Shown here: positions 18,038 through 26,593 of the stretch, in pieces
How the letters are laid out: every line of letters begins with the position of its first letter
How positions within the stretch are numbered: the first letter of the stretch is position 1
From: Clostridia bacterium
GTDB lineage: Bacteria; Bacillota; Clostridia; Christensenellales; DTU072
Length of the DNA: 44,653 nucleotides
Direction: 5' to 3'
NCBI GenBank assembly: GCA_028701415.1
Contig: JAQVQU010000004.1
Coordinates: 1-44,653, forward strand
Notes under the pieces: model-generated
What the model saw: only the letters and a program-made list of their open reading frames with translations
What the model was told of the DNA's origin: nothing
The model's database searches: none
Translations under genes and position numbers: made by a program

Positions 18038-19288
18038 ATGATTAATATACCAAAAGGAACAAAAGATATTTTGCCGCAAGAATCATACAAATGGCATTTC
18101 ATCGAAAATATAATTCGTGAATTATCGAGTATTCATGGGCTATTAGAGATACGAACTCCTACATTTGAACACACGGAACTTTTTTTACGTGGAGTTGGCG
18201 ATACTACTGACATTGTAAACAAGGAGATGTATTCATTTCTGGATAAAGGAGATAGAAGCATTACCCTTAAGCCAGAGGGAACCGCTGGTGTTGCTCGAGC
18301 ATATATTGAAAACGGATTGGGTTCCTTACCTCAACCTATAAAAATGTATTATTTAACTTCTGTTTTTAGGTATGAGAAACCACAGGCAGGAAGATTAAGG
18401 GAACACCACCAGTTTGGTGTAGAGCTTTTTGGAACTTACCATCCACTAGCAGATGTGGAAATAATTTCTATCGCTTCATCTTTTTTCCGAAAACTTGGGA
18501 TTGAAGGTTTGACATTAAAAATTAATAATATTGGATGTAAAAAATGTCGGCAAAATTACAATGATGCATTAAAAGAATTTTTTTCAAAAAATAGCGAAGA
18601 TTTGTGTCCGATATGCAATGCTCGAATTAATAAGAATCCATTAAGAGTTTTGGATTGTAAAGAGTTATCCTGTAAAAAAGTCATTTTGAATGCTCCAATA
18701 TGCACAGATTTTTTGTGCGCAGAATGCAAGGCACACAAAGAAACAGTTGAACAAGGACTAAATTCTCTATCTATCGATTATACAAATGATCCTTATCTTG
18801 TCAGAGGTTTAGATTACTACACGGGAACAGTGTTTGAGTTTGTTTCGGAAAAAATAGGAGCACAAGGAACTGTATGCGGAGGGGGACGTTATAATGATCT
18901 GGTCGAAGAAATTGGAGGAAAATCCACGCCCGCTGTTGGTTTTGGTTTAGGTATTGAAAGATTGCTTTTACTTATGGAAGCAATGGGAGTTTTAATTAGA
19001 GAAAAGGAAACTACTGAAGTCTTTGTTATCCCTCAAAATGATTCCTTTCAAAATGAATGTTTGAAAGTAATTAGTTATTTAAGAGAAAATGGAATTTCTG
19101 CAGAGAATGATCTTTCTGGACGAAGTTTTAAATCTCAATTAAAGTACGCGAACAAGATGGGTTTTAAATATTTGATGGTTATTGGTGAAACTGAAGTGAA
19201 TTCAGGGATATTTTCTTTAAAAAATATGGCAAATGGGGAAATCATTGAACTAAATAAAATTGAATTAGTAAGTTTTTTTAGGAGATAA
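18038..19288 (+). CDS. hisS: Histidyl-tRNA synthetase
   Basis: Class II synthetase, 416 aa. Motif 1 region RTPTFEHTELFLRGVGDTTD, motif 2 VFRYEKPQAGRLREHHQFG, HisA motif LVRGLDYYTGTVFEF and motif 3 AVGFGLGIERLLLL are all present, with a C-terminal anticodon domain from about 325. Between about 168 and 240 there is a Cys-rich insertion (GCKKC, CPIC, DCKELSC, LCAEC) that could hold zinc; similar ones occur in clostridial HisRS as I recall them. I chose ATG 18038, with GAGGGTG at 18029-18035, over an in-frame ATG at 18020 inside hslU. There is no leader, so no T-box precedes it. Confidence 0.96.
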   Translation: MINIPKGTKDILPQESYKWHFIENIIRELSSIHGLLEIRTPTFEHTELFLRGVGDTTDIVNKEMYSFLDKGDRSITLKPEGTAGVARAYIENGLGSLPQPIKMYYLTSVFRYEKPQAGRLREHHQFGVELFGTYHPLADVEIISIASSFFRKLGIEGLTLKINNIGCKKCRQNYNDALKEFFSKNSEDLCPICNARINKNPLRVLDCKELSCKKVILNAPICTDFLCAECKAHKETVEQGLNSLSIDYTNDPYLVRGLDYYTGTVFEFVSEKIGAQGTVCGGGRYNDLVEEIGGKSTPAVGFGLGIERLLLLMEAMGVLIREKETTEVFVIPQNDSFQNECLKVISYLRENGISAENDLSGRSFKSQLKYANKMGFKYLMVIGETEVNSGIFSLKNMANGEIIELNKIELVSFFRR

Positions 19289-19290
19289 AT

Positions 19291-21081
19291 ATGGCAGAGT
19301 TTCTTACAGGGATGAAACGAACGAAAATGTGTGGGCTATTTTCTGCAGAAGAAGTAGGACTTGAAGTAACAGCTATGGGTTTTGTCGCAAAATATCGTAA
19401 CCTAGGAAGTATAGTCTTTGTGGATTTAAGAGACAGAACCGGAATTATTCAACTAGCATTTAGCAGTGAAATAGATAAATGCTCTTTTGAAAAGGCCCAA
19501 ACGGTAAGAAACGAGTTCGTTTTAGCTGTTAAAGGGACGGTATCAAAAAGATCAGCGAATAACGTTAATATAAGAATAACGACAGGTGAAATAGAGATAT
19601 TAGTTACAGAACTTCGTATCATATCGGAAGCTGAAACTCCTCCTTTCAATATAACCGAAGAAAGTAATGTAAATGAAGCAATGAGACTTAGGTTTAGATA
19701 TTTAGATTTGCGTAGGGCTTACCTGCAAAAATTAATTATTCTACGTGATAAGATTTGCTTGGCTACACATAATTACTTGTCGGACAAAGGTTTTCTTAAC
19801 ATAGAAACCCCATTTTTAGGAAAATCGACCCCAGAGGGTGCGAGGGATTATCTAGTACCAAGCAGGGTTAATTTAGGAACATTTTATGCTTTGCCACAAT
19901 CGCCTCAAATTTACAAACAGCTCTTAATGATTTCTGGTTTTGACAGATATTATCAAATAGCTAGATGTTTTAGAGACGAAGATTTAAGAGCAAATAGACA
20001 ACCAGAATTCACTCAAATAGATATTGAAATGAGTTATGTTGATGACATTACTGATGTAATGGATATAGCAGAGGGTTTAATTAGATATATTTTTAAAGAA
20101 TCAATTGGATTGGATCTTCCCCCTCAATTTAAAAAAATAGAGTATCAAGAAGCTATGGAAAGATTCGGAAGCGACAAACCGGATACAAGATTCTCACTCG
20201 AATTAGAAAACATTTCTGAAGTGCTAGTTGATACGGGATTTCCTCCCTTTGAGGAATCACAAAAGAAAGACTCTAGTATTCGAGCCATAAACATAAAAGG
20301 TGGAGCAGATTATTCGAGAAAAGACATTGACAAATTGTCTGCAGTAGCGAGAGAATACGGTGCAAAGGGAGTTTTCTCAATCGCTTTTAAGAAAGAAGGA
20401 ATTTCCTCTTCATTATTAAAATATTTAGACCAAATAGTTTTGGATAAACTTAAAAATAGATTAAATATTCAGGAGGGAGATCTTCTCATTATTGTGGCTG
20501 ATAAAAATAAAACAGTTTTTGATTCTTTAGGCGCCATTCGTCTTTATCTTGGAAAAACTTTAGGACTAATTGATGAACAGAGTTATGATGTATTGTGGGT
20601 CACTAACTTTCCTTTGTATGAATACGATGAAAAAGAAGATAGGCTTGCGGCAATGCATCACCCTTTTACCTCCCCGTTAAATGAAGATTTGGTTTATCTT
20701 GAATCAGATCCCTTAAGAGTAAGGGCAAAAGCTTACGATTTGGTTATTAATGGACAAGAAGCAGGTGGAGGATCAATCAGGATCCATTCAAAGGATATTC
20801 AAAAGAAAATGTTCGAGATAATTGGTTTGTCGCAGGAAGATATTATGCATAAATTTGGTTTTTTTGTGGATGCTTTTAAATATGGCGTTCCACCACATGG
20901 TGGTCTAGCATTTGGGTTAGATAGGCTAGTAATGTTATTAGGAAAAACCGATAACATTAAAGATGTTATAGCTTTCCCTAAGAACCAATCTGCTCAATGC
21001 CTAATGTCTGACGCTCCAAGCACATTGGATGTTAGACAACTGAAAGAAATTTTTCCCGATGGAAAGGTATTTAATGATTGA
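19291..21081 (+). CDS. aspS: Aspartyl-tRNA synthetase (bacterial type)
   Basis: Class II synthetase that charges tRNA-Asp. 596 aa, the normal bacterial length. An N-terminal OB-fold anticodon domain is followed by the catalytic core with TPEGARDYLVPSR near 179, QSPQIYKQLLM near 205 and CFRDEDLRANRQPEFTQID near 228. The GAD insertion spans about 290-410, and motif 3 GLAFGLDRLVMLLG is near 540. The ending IAFPKNQSAQCLMSDAPS is conserved. It sits two bases after hisS with a good GGAG site, forming the hisS-aspS pair typical of Bacillota. The stop overlaps the next gene by eight bases. Whether it also charges tRNA-Asn cannot be told from the sequence alone. Confidence 0.97.
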   Translation: MAEFLTGMKRTKMCGLFSAEEVGLEVTAMGFVAKYRNLGSIVFVDLRDRTGIIQLAFSSEIDKCSFEKAQTVRNEFVLAVKGTVSKRSANNVNIRITTGEIEILVTELRIISEAETPPFNITEESNVNEAMRLRFRYLDLRRAYLQKLIILRDKICLATHNYLSDKGFLNIETPFLGKSTPEGARDYLVPSRVNLGTFYALPQSPQIYKQLLMISGFDRYYQIARCFRDEDLRANRQPEFTQIDIEMSYVDDITDVMDIAEGLIRYIFKESIGLDLPPQFKKIEYQEAMERFGSDKPDTRFSLELENISEVLVDTGFPPFEESQKKDSSIRAINIKGGADYSRKDIDKLSAVAREYGAKGVFSIAFKKEGISSSLLKYLDQIVLDKLKNRLNIQEGDLLIIVADKNKTVFDSLGAIRLYLGKTLGLIDEQSYDVLWVTNFPLYEYDEKEDRLAAMHHPFTSPLNEDLVYLESDPLRVRAKAYDLVINGQEAGGGSIRIHSKDIQKKMFEIIGLSQEDIMHKFGFFVDAFKYGVPPHGGLAFGLDRLVMLLGKTDNIKDVIAFPKNQSAQCLMSDAPSTLDVRQLKEIFPDGKVFND

Positions 21082-21601
21082 AAATGGTATTATTTATAAA
21101 GTAACTCGAGGAGGTTACGCAATAGTTCGTTTATCAAGAAAGACTGCATGTGAAAACTGTAAAATGTGTTTAATGCCACGAAAAGAAATGTATGTTCAAG
21201 TAAGAATAAGAAATACTGAAGGGCTAAAAGAGGGAGAATATGTATCAATTGTTATGCCAGATAGCGCAGTATTAAAATCAGCTTTTTTGGTGTACTTATT
21301 GCCTATTTTAGTTATGACAGTTGTGCTTGGTTTAACTTATAAATTAGAACTTTGGATATCACTTATTGCTACAATTTCATCAGTTATAGTAGTTTTTGTA
21401 GGAGTTGCATTATTAGATAAGTATATACTAAAAAAGCTGAAAGGGTTTTCTCCTTCTATGAGCAAAGCTTGTCAGATATCAAAGGAAGAACAAAAAAGCT
21501 TGGAATCATTAATTATGGGAAGAGAAATACTTTATGAGGATGACTTAGGGAAATATTCGCTGAAAGAAAAAAACGGCGATACAAGAGATAAGGAAAATTA
21601 A
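21074..21601 (+). CDS. RseC/MucC-family (SoxR-reducing) membrane protein
   Basis: 175 aa. The N-terminal Cys cluster Cys26-x2-Cys29-x2-Cys32 (ACENCKMCLM) is followed by a small beta-rich cytoplasmic segment. Two membrane helices lie at about 68-87 and 93-114, with a hydrophilic tail of about 55 residues. This layout fits RseC/MucC proteins, which in other bacteria take part in reducing SoxR or act in the Rnf electron-transfer context. The role here is not known. I chose ATG 21074, overlapping the aspS end by eight bases, with AAGG at 21064-21067. An in-frame ATG at 21059 would add five residues. Confidence 0.75.
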   Translation: MIENGIIYKVTRGGYAIVRLSRKTACENCKMCLMPRKEMYVQVRIRNTEGLKEGEYVSIVMPDSAVLKSAFLVYLLPILVMTVVLGLTYKLELWISLIATISSVIVVFVGVALLDKYILKKLKGFSPSMSKACQISKEEQKSLESLIMGREILYEDDLGKYSLKEKNGDTRDKEN

Positions 21602-21631
21602 ATTATTTGTAATTAGGAGATTTATTAAATT

Positions 21632-21964
21632 ATGTTGGAAATTGAAAAAGGAATAACCGAATTATACGATACAATTAATAATAATGAGTTTGTATTTATG
21701 GAAATAACAGCACCTTGGTGTAATCAATGCAAGATGATGAAACCTGTGATACAAAACATCGAAGATGAATATAAAGATAAAGTAATATTTGTAAAAATAG
21801 ATCAAGATAAAAATCCAGAAATTTCATCGATTTATAATGTTATTTCTCTTCCCACATTTTTTTTCTTTGTTCAAGGAGAAAAAAAAGAAGCATTTCAGAT
21901 GCGCTCAAAAAGTTTTATTCAAAATTTAATTAATAAATATATAGGTGGAGGAAAAAATGATTGA
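21632..21964 (+). CDS. Thioredoxin-like protein with WCNQC active site
   Basis: 110 aa single thioredoxin fold. The active site reads APWCNQCKMMKP with Cys30 and Cys33; the CNQC dipeptide differs from the CGPC of standard thioredoxin and should shift the redox potential. Family features are FVKIDQDKNPEISSIYNV and the cis-Pro loop LPTFFFF. It is best seen as a thiol-disulfide reductase acting in the cytoplasm, since no signal peptide is present. AGGAG at 21615-21619 is 12 bases from the ATG, rather far. It overlaps glyA by eight bases and lies between an RseC-like gene and the Fe-S genes. Confidence 0.85.
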   Translation: MLEIEKGITELYDTINNNEFVFMEITAPWCNQCKMMKPVIQNIEDEYKDKVIFVKIDQDKNPEISSIYNVISLPTFFFFVQGEKKEAFQMRSKSFIQNLINKYIGGGKND

Positions 21965-23213
21965 TTTAACAACAATTAAGAATTATGATTCAGAGATTTA
22001 CGGTTCAATCGTTCGTGAATTAAGAAGGCAACAAAACAATATTGAATTAATCGCAAGTGAAAACTTCGTTTCTCTCCCAGTTTTGACTGCAGCAGGGACT
22101 CATTTAACGAATAAATATGCAGAAGGGTATCCTGGAAAGCGCTACTATGGTGGTTGTGAGTATGTAGATGAAGTAGAAACAATCGCAATTGAAAGAGCGA
22201 AAAGCTTATTCAATGCAAAATACGTTAATGTTCAGCCCCATTCTGGAAGTAGCGCTAATTTTCAAGTTTACTTTGCCTTATTAAAGCCTGGTGATTCTGT
22301 TTTAGGTATGAGTTTAAGCCATGGTGGGCATTTAACTCACGGCAGCCCAGTAAATGTGAGTGGACAATATTTCAAGTTTGAGTCTTATGGGGTAGATCAT
22401 GATGGATTTATAAATTATTCACAAATCAGAGAAAAAGTAAAACAATACAAGCCAAAAATGATTGTAGCTGGGGCAAGTGCTTATCCCCGAAAGATAGATT
22501 TTTCGAAGTTTAGAGAAATTGCGGATGAATTTGGATGTCTATTAATGGTTGATATGGCCCATATTGCTGGCCTTGTTGCAGCAGGGTTACATATGAATCC
22601 AATTGATTATGCTGATGTTGTTACGACAACTACTCATAAAACATTAAGAGGCCCAAGGAGCGGAATGATACTATCCAATAATGAGGAAATTGGAAAACTT
22701 ATTAATAAATCCGTTTTCCCTGGTACACAAGGGGGCCCATTGATGCATATAATTGCGGCAAAAGCAATTGCATTGAAAGAGGCGCTTTCTGATGATTTTA
22801 AAGTTTATCAGGATAGAGTTATAAATAATGCAAAAATGCTTGCAACAACACTTTCTGAAAAGGGAATCAAACTTTTTTCTGGCGGAACGGACAATCATTT
22901 AATGTTGATTGACTTAAGGGGAACGGGTATAGGTGGAAAAGACCTAGAAATTATGTTAGACAAAGTTAATATAACTACTAATAAAAATACCATTCCTAAT
23001 GATGATGCCGCTAGTCCTTTTAACCCTAATGGACTGAGAGTCGGGACTCCAAGTGTTACTACAAGGGGTATGAACGAAAATGAAATGATTATTATTGGTG
23101 AGTGTTTAGCTGATGTTATAAAAGAAAAAGAGCAATCTTTGGTTAAGGTAAAAAATCGAGTTAGTGAATTAGTAAATAGATTTCCATTATATTCTAATGA
23201 TTTTGTTTTCTAA
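21957..23213 (+). CDS. glyA: Serine hydroxymethyltransferase
   Basis: PLP enzyme that converts serine to glycine while forming methylenetetrahydrofolate, which TrmFO upstream consumes. 418 aa. ELIASENFVS near 31, GYPGKRYYGGCEYVD near 57 and the PLP lysine block TTTHKTLRGPRSG near 223 are characteristic. I chose ATG 21957 with GGAGG at 21947-21951; an in-frame GTG at 21945 overlaps that site. The start lies inside the last codons of the thioredoxin-like gene. Confidence 0.97.
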   Translation: MIDLTTIKNYDSEIYGSIVRELRRQQNNIELIASENFVSLPVLTAAGTHLTNKYAEGYPGKRYYGGCEYVDEVETIAIERAKSLFNAKYVNVQPHSGSSANFQVYFALLKPGDSVLGMSLSHGGHLTHGSPVNVSGQYFKFESYGVDHDGFINYSQIREKVKQYKPKMIVAGASAYPRKIDFSKFREIADEFGCLLMVDMAHIAGLVAAGLHMNPIDYADVVTTTTHKTLRGPRSGMILSNNEEIGKLINKSVFPGTQGGPLMHIIAAKAIALKEALSDDFKVYQDRVINNAKMLATTLSEKGIKLFSGGTDNHLMLIDLRGTGIGGKDLEIMLDKVNITTNKNTIPNDDAASPFNPNGLRVGTPSVTTRGMNENEMIIIGECLADVIKEKEQSLVKVKNRVSELVNRFPLYSNDFVF

Positions 23214-23234
23214 TTTAAAATATAAGGTTTGATT

Positions 23235-24416
23235 ATGAAAATATATCTTGATAATTCTGCAACAACGCCATTAAATCCACATGTTCTTGAGGCAATGCTC
23301 CCATTCTTCACGGATAAATTTGGTAATGCTTCATCCATTCATTCTTATGGACGAGAGGCAAACCGAGCGGTTTCTGAAGCGAGAGAAATTATTGCCGAGT
23401 GTATAAATGCTCGCCCAAGCGAGATCTATTTCACCTCTGGTGGTACCGAGAGTGATAACTGGGCTTTAAAAGGCGCTGTTTATGTGTCGAAGAATAAATA
23501 TAAACATATTATAACAACGCAGATAGAACATCCTGCGATTTTAAATACTTGCGCTGAGCTGGAAAAGCAAAATGTTGAGATTACATATATGAATCCAAGC
23601 AATGAAGGTATGATCAATCCTAAAGAGTTATCCAATTTATTTACTGAAAATACTATCTTGACTTCTATAATGTTTGCTAATAACGAAATTGGTACGCTAC
23701 AACCTATAAAAGAGGCTGCCAGAATTTGTAGGGAACAAAGTGTATTATTCCACACTGACGCAGTTCAAGCAATGGATAGCCAAAAAATCGATGTAAAAGA
23801 ATTAGGGATTGATATGTTATCGATGTCTGCTCATAAGTTTTATGGACCCAAGGGGATAGGAGTTCTTTTCGTGAAGACAGGATCTAGATTGGGGAAACTA
23901 ATTAATGGTGGAGAACAAGAGCGAGGACTTAGAGCTGGAACAACCCCGACACCATTGATTGTTGGAATGGCAAAAGCTTTAGAGATTTCAGTTAGAGATA
24001 GAGAAAAGAATAATCAGAGAATTCTTCGCTTAAGGAATATATTTATAGATAGAGTTCTATCTGAAATTCCTTATGTGTACTTAAATGGTAACAGAGAAAA
24101 CAGGCTTCCTAATAATGTCAATCTAAGTTTTGCCTTTATTGAAGGGGAAAGTGTTTTAATGAGATTAGATTTAGCTGGAATAGCTGTAAGCAGCGGTTCA
24201 GCTTGCGCTTCCGGGTCCTTGGAGGCGTCTCATGTAATTCTTTCCTTGGGAGTTAAGGAAGAATTGGCGCATAGCACAATTAGATTTAGTCTCGGGGTCG
24301 ATACTACCGAGCAGCAGATGGATTATGTATTTAATGTTTTAAAAAAGACAGTGGATGATTTAAGGAGAATGTCACCGTTGTATGATTATGAAAAAGGAAT
24401 AGGTAGTTATGTATAA
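23235..24416 (+). CDS. nifS: Cysteine desulfurase (NifS/IscS type)
   Basis: PLP enzyme that takes sulfur from cysteine as a persulfide for Fe-S assembly and tRNA thiolation. 393 aa. It begins MKIYLDNSATTPLNPHVLEA. The PLP-binding Lys201 is in SAHKFYGPKG and the catalytic Cys324 is in the SSGSACASGS loop, which is the group I (NifS/IscS) form. I chose ATG 23235 behind AAGG at 23224-23227 rather than the in-frame TTG at 23229. The gene overlaps its scaffold partner by eight bases. The gene could equally be called iscS; the pairing with a NifU-type scaffold and no isc regulator fits the nifS naming common in Clostridia. Confidence 0.95.
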   Translation: MKIYLDNSATTPLNPHVLEAMLPFFTDKFGNASSIHSYGREANRAVSEAREIIAECINARPSEIYFTSGGTESDNWALKGAVYVSKNKYKHIITTQIEHPAILNTCAELEKQNVEITYMNPSNEGMINPKELSNLFTENTILTSIMFANNEIGTLQPIKEAARICREQSVLFHTDAVQAMDSQKIDVKELGIDMLSMSAHKFYGPKGIGVLFVKTGSRLGKLINGGEQERGLRAGTTPTPLIVGMAKALEISVRDREKNNQRILRLRNIFIDRVLSEIPYVYLNGNRENRLPNNVNLSFAFIEGESVLMRLDLAGIAVSSGSACASGSLEASHVILSLGVKEELAHSTIRFSLGVDTTEQQMDYVFNVLKKTVDDLRRMSPLYDYEKGIGSYV

Positions 24417-24780
24417 TGATAAAGTAATAGAAATTTTTAAAAACCCAAAAAATATTGGAGACCTAAAAGATGCAAATGCAATAGGGACAATAGGAAACGC
24501 TTCTTGTGGTGATATAATGCAGGTTTTTCTCAAAATTGAAAATAATGTTATAGTGGATGCGAAATTCAAGACTTTTGGATGCGCTGCGGCAATTGCCGCA
24601 AGTTCAATAGCGACAGAAATGATTATAGGAAAAACGGTAGATGAAGCTTTGACTTTAAAAAATGCTGATGTAGTTGCAGAATTAGGGGGGCTTCCAGCTC
24701 AAAAGATCCATTGTTCAGTTCTTGCTGAAGAAGCGATTCAAGCGGCTATAAAAGATTATAAAGAAAAAAATAATGGGTGA
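24409..24780 (+). CDS. nifU: Fe-S cluster assembly scaffold, IscU/NifU N-terminal type
   Basis: 123 aa scaffold on which Fe-S clusters are built from NifS-derived sulfur. The three ligand cysteines are present: Cys33 in ASCGD with Asp35, Cys58 in FGCAAAIA and Cys102 in KIHCSVLAEEAI. The LPxxK contact for the HscA chaperone appears as GGLPAQKIHC. It consists of the U domain only, with no NifU-like C-terminal thioredoxin-like domain. It overlaps nifS and ends 7 bases before the lepA start. Confidence 0.93.
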   Translation: MYNDKVIEIFKNPKNIGDLKDANAIGTIGNASCGDIMQVFLKIENNVIVDAKFKTFGCAAAIAASSIATEMIIGKTVDEALTLKNADVVAELGGLPAQKIHCSVLAEEAIQAAIKDYKEKNNG

Positions 24781-24787
24781 TTTGTTA

Positions 24788-26593
24788 ATGGATAATAGAC
24801 AACAACTAATAAGAAATTTTTGCATAATTGCCCATATTGACCATGGAAAGAGCACTTTGGCAGATAGACTTCTTCAGGAAACGGGGACAGTTGCTGACCG
24901 AAATATGAAGGAACAAATGCTCGATGACATGGATATTGAGAGGGAGAGAGGCATAACAGTAAAGCTTACTCCTGCAAGAATGAAATATACTTTTGATGGG
25001 ATAGAGTACACTCTAAATTTGATAGATACTCCGGGACACGTAGATTTTACTTATGAAGTTAGTCGTTCCCTGGCCGCCTGTGAGGGAGCTCTACTTGTAG
25101 TAGATGCGACACAAGGAATTGAGGCGCAAACTTTAACAAACGTTTATTTGGCTTTGGATAATGATTTAGAAATTTTGCCGGTTATTAATAAAATAGATCT
25201 TCAATCGGCTGATGTAGAAGCAACTAAGAAAGAGATAGAAGATATTATTGGTTTAGATGCATCTAGGGCAATTTTAGTCAGCGCAAAAGAAGGTATTAAC
25301 ATTGATAAATTATTAGTTAGTATAGTCAAAGATCTTCCTCCACCATCCGGGAGTTTAGAGGGACCCTTGAGGGCTCTGATTTTTGATAGTATCTACGATA
25401 ACTTTAAAGGAGTCATTTGTAATGTAAGAGTAATTGATGGGAAAATTGCTGCTGGAACTAGAATCAAAATGATGTCAAACGGAAAGGAATTCGAGTGCAC
25501 AGAGGTAGGGATCTTTAACCCAACAATGCTTGAAATAGATGAATTAAAAGCAGGCGATGTAGGATACATTGCCGCAAGCATCAAAAATGTAGAAGATACT
25601 TCAGTGGGAGATACAATAACTTATTCTTTAAAGGGCGCTACTGCACCACTAAAGGGTTATAAAAAAGTAACTCCTATGGTTTTTGCTGGTATCTATCCTG
25701 CCGATGGAAGCAGATATAATGATTTGCGAGAAGCAATGAATAAATTGAAGCTTAATGATGCATCTTTAACATATGAACCTGAGACCTCTAATGCGTTAGG
25801 TTTTGGCTTTAGGGTGGGATTTTTGGGGCTTTTACATATGGAAATCATCGAGGAAAGACTGGAAAGAGAATTTGACTTAGATTTGGTCACAACTGCTCCT
25901 AGTGTTATATATAGGGTCCTGAAGGTTAACGGAGATGAGGTTACTGTTGACAATCCAACAAAACTACCCGATCAATCTATAATTGATAAGATTCTTGAGC
26001 CAATAGTGCATGCTTCCATATTTTCTCCGCCTGATTATGTTGGACCTATAATGGAATTGTGCCAAGAAAAAAGAGGAACATTTATTAATATGACATATTT
26101 AGACCCAACGAGAGTTCATATTGAATATAAAATTCCGCTTTCGGAGATAATTTATGATTTCTTTGATACCTTGAAATCAAGGACTAGAGGTTATGCCAGT
26201 TTAGATTACACTCTCGATGGATATAATCCTGACAATTTAGTTAAGGTAGATTTTCTGCTAAATGGTGACACTTGTGATGCCTTATCCTTAATTGTTCATC
26301 GTGATAAAGCTTATTCTCGAGCAAGGAATATCACTGAAAGACTTCGTGAAGCTATTCCTAGGCAGATGTTTGAAATCCCAATTCAAGCTGCAATTGGATC
26401 AAAAATTATTGCAAGAGAAACAGTTAAGGCTGTAAGAAAAGATGTCCTTGCTAAATGTTATGGGGGGGATATTACTAGGAAAAAGAAACTTTTAGAAAAG
26501 CAGAAAGAAGGGAAAAAGAGAATGAGACAATTTGGCTCAGTATCAATTCCATCTGAGGCTTTTATGTCAATATTAAAAATTAACGATGACTGA
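24788..26593 (+). CDS. lepA: Elongation factor 4 (LepA)
   Basis: Translational GTPase that acts on stalled or assembling ribosomes. 601 aa. The G domain has IAHIDHGKST near 13, DIERERGITVK near 46, LIDTPGHVDF near 73 and NKIDL near 127. The EF-G-like domains and the LepA-specific C-terminal domain end YGGDITRKKKLLEKQKEGKKRM, all conserved. I prefer ATG 24788, with GGGTGA at 24775-24780 seven bases away, over ATG 24773 inside nifU, which lacks a site. Its stop overlaps hemW by eight bases, keeping the Bacillus lepA-hemW-hrcA order. Confidence 0.96.
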   Translation: MDNRQQLIRNFCIIAHIDHGKSTLADRLLQETGTVADRNMKEQMLDDMDIERERGITVKLTPARMKYTFDGIEYTLNLIDTPGHVDFTYEVSRSLAACEGALLVVDATQGIEAQTLTNVYLALDNDLEILPVINKIDLQSADVEATKKEIEDIIGLDASRAILVSAKEGINIDKLLVSIVKDLPPPSGSLEGPLRALIFDSIYDNFKGVICNVRVIDGKIAAGTRIKMMSNGKEFECTEVGIFNPTMLEIDELKAGDVGYIAASIKNVEDTSVGDTITYSLKGATAPLKGYKKVTPMVFAGIYPADGSRYNDLREAMNKLKLNDASLTYEPETSNALGFGFRVGFLGLLHMEIIEERLEREFDLDLVTTAPSVIYRVLKVNGDEVTVDNPTKLPDQSIIDKILEPIVHASIFSPPDYVGPIMELCQEKRGTFINMTYLDPTRVHIEYKIPLSEIIYDFFDTLKSRTRGYASLDYTLDGYNPDNLVKVDFLLNGDTCDALSLIVHRDKAYSRARNITERLREAIPRQMFEIPIQAAIGSKIIARETVKAVRKDVLAKCYGGDITRKKKLLEKQKEGKKRMRQFGSVSIPSEAFMSILKINDD

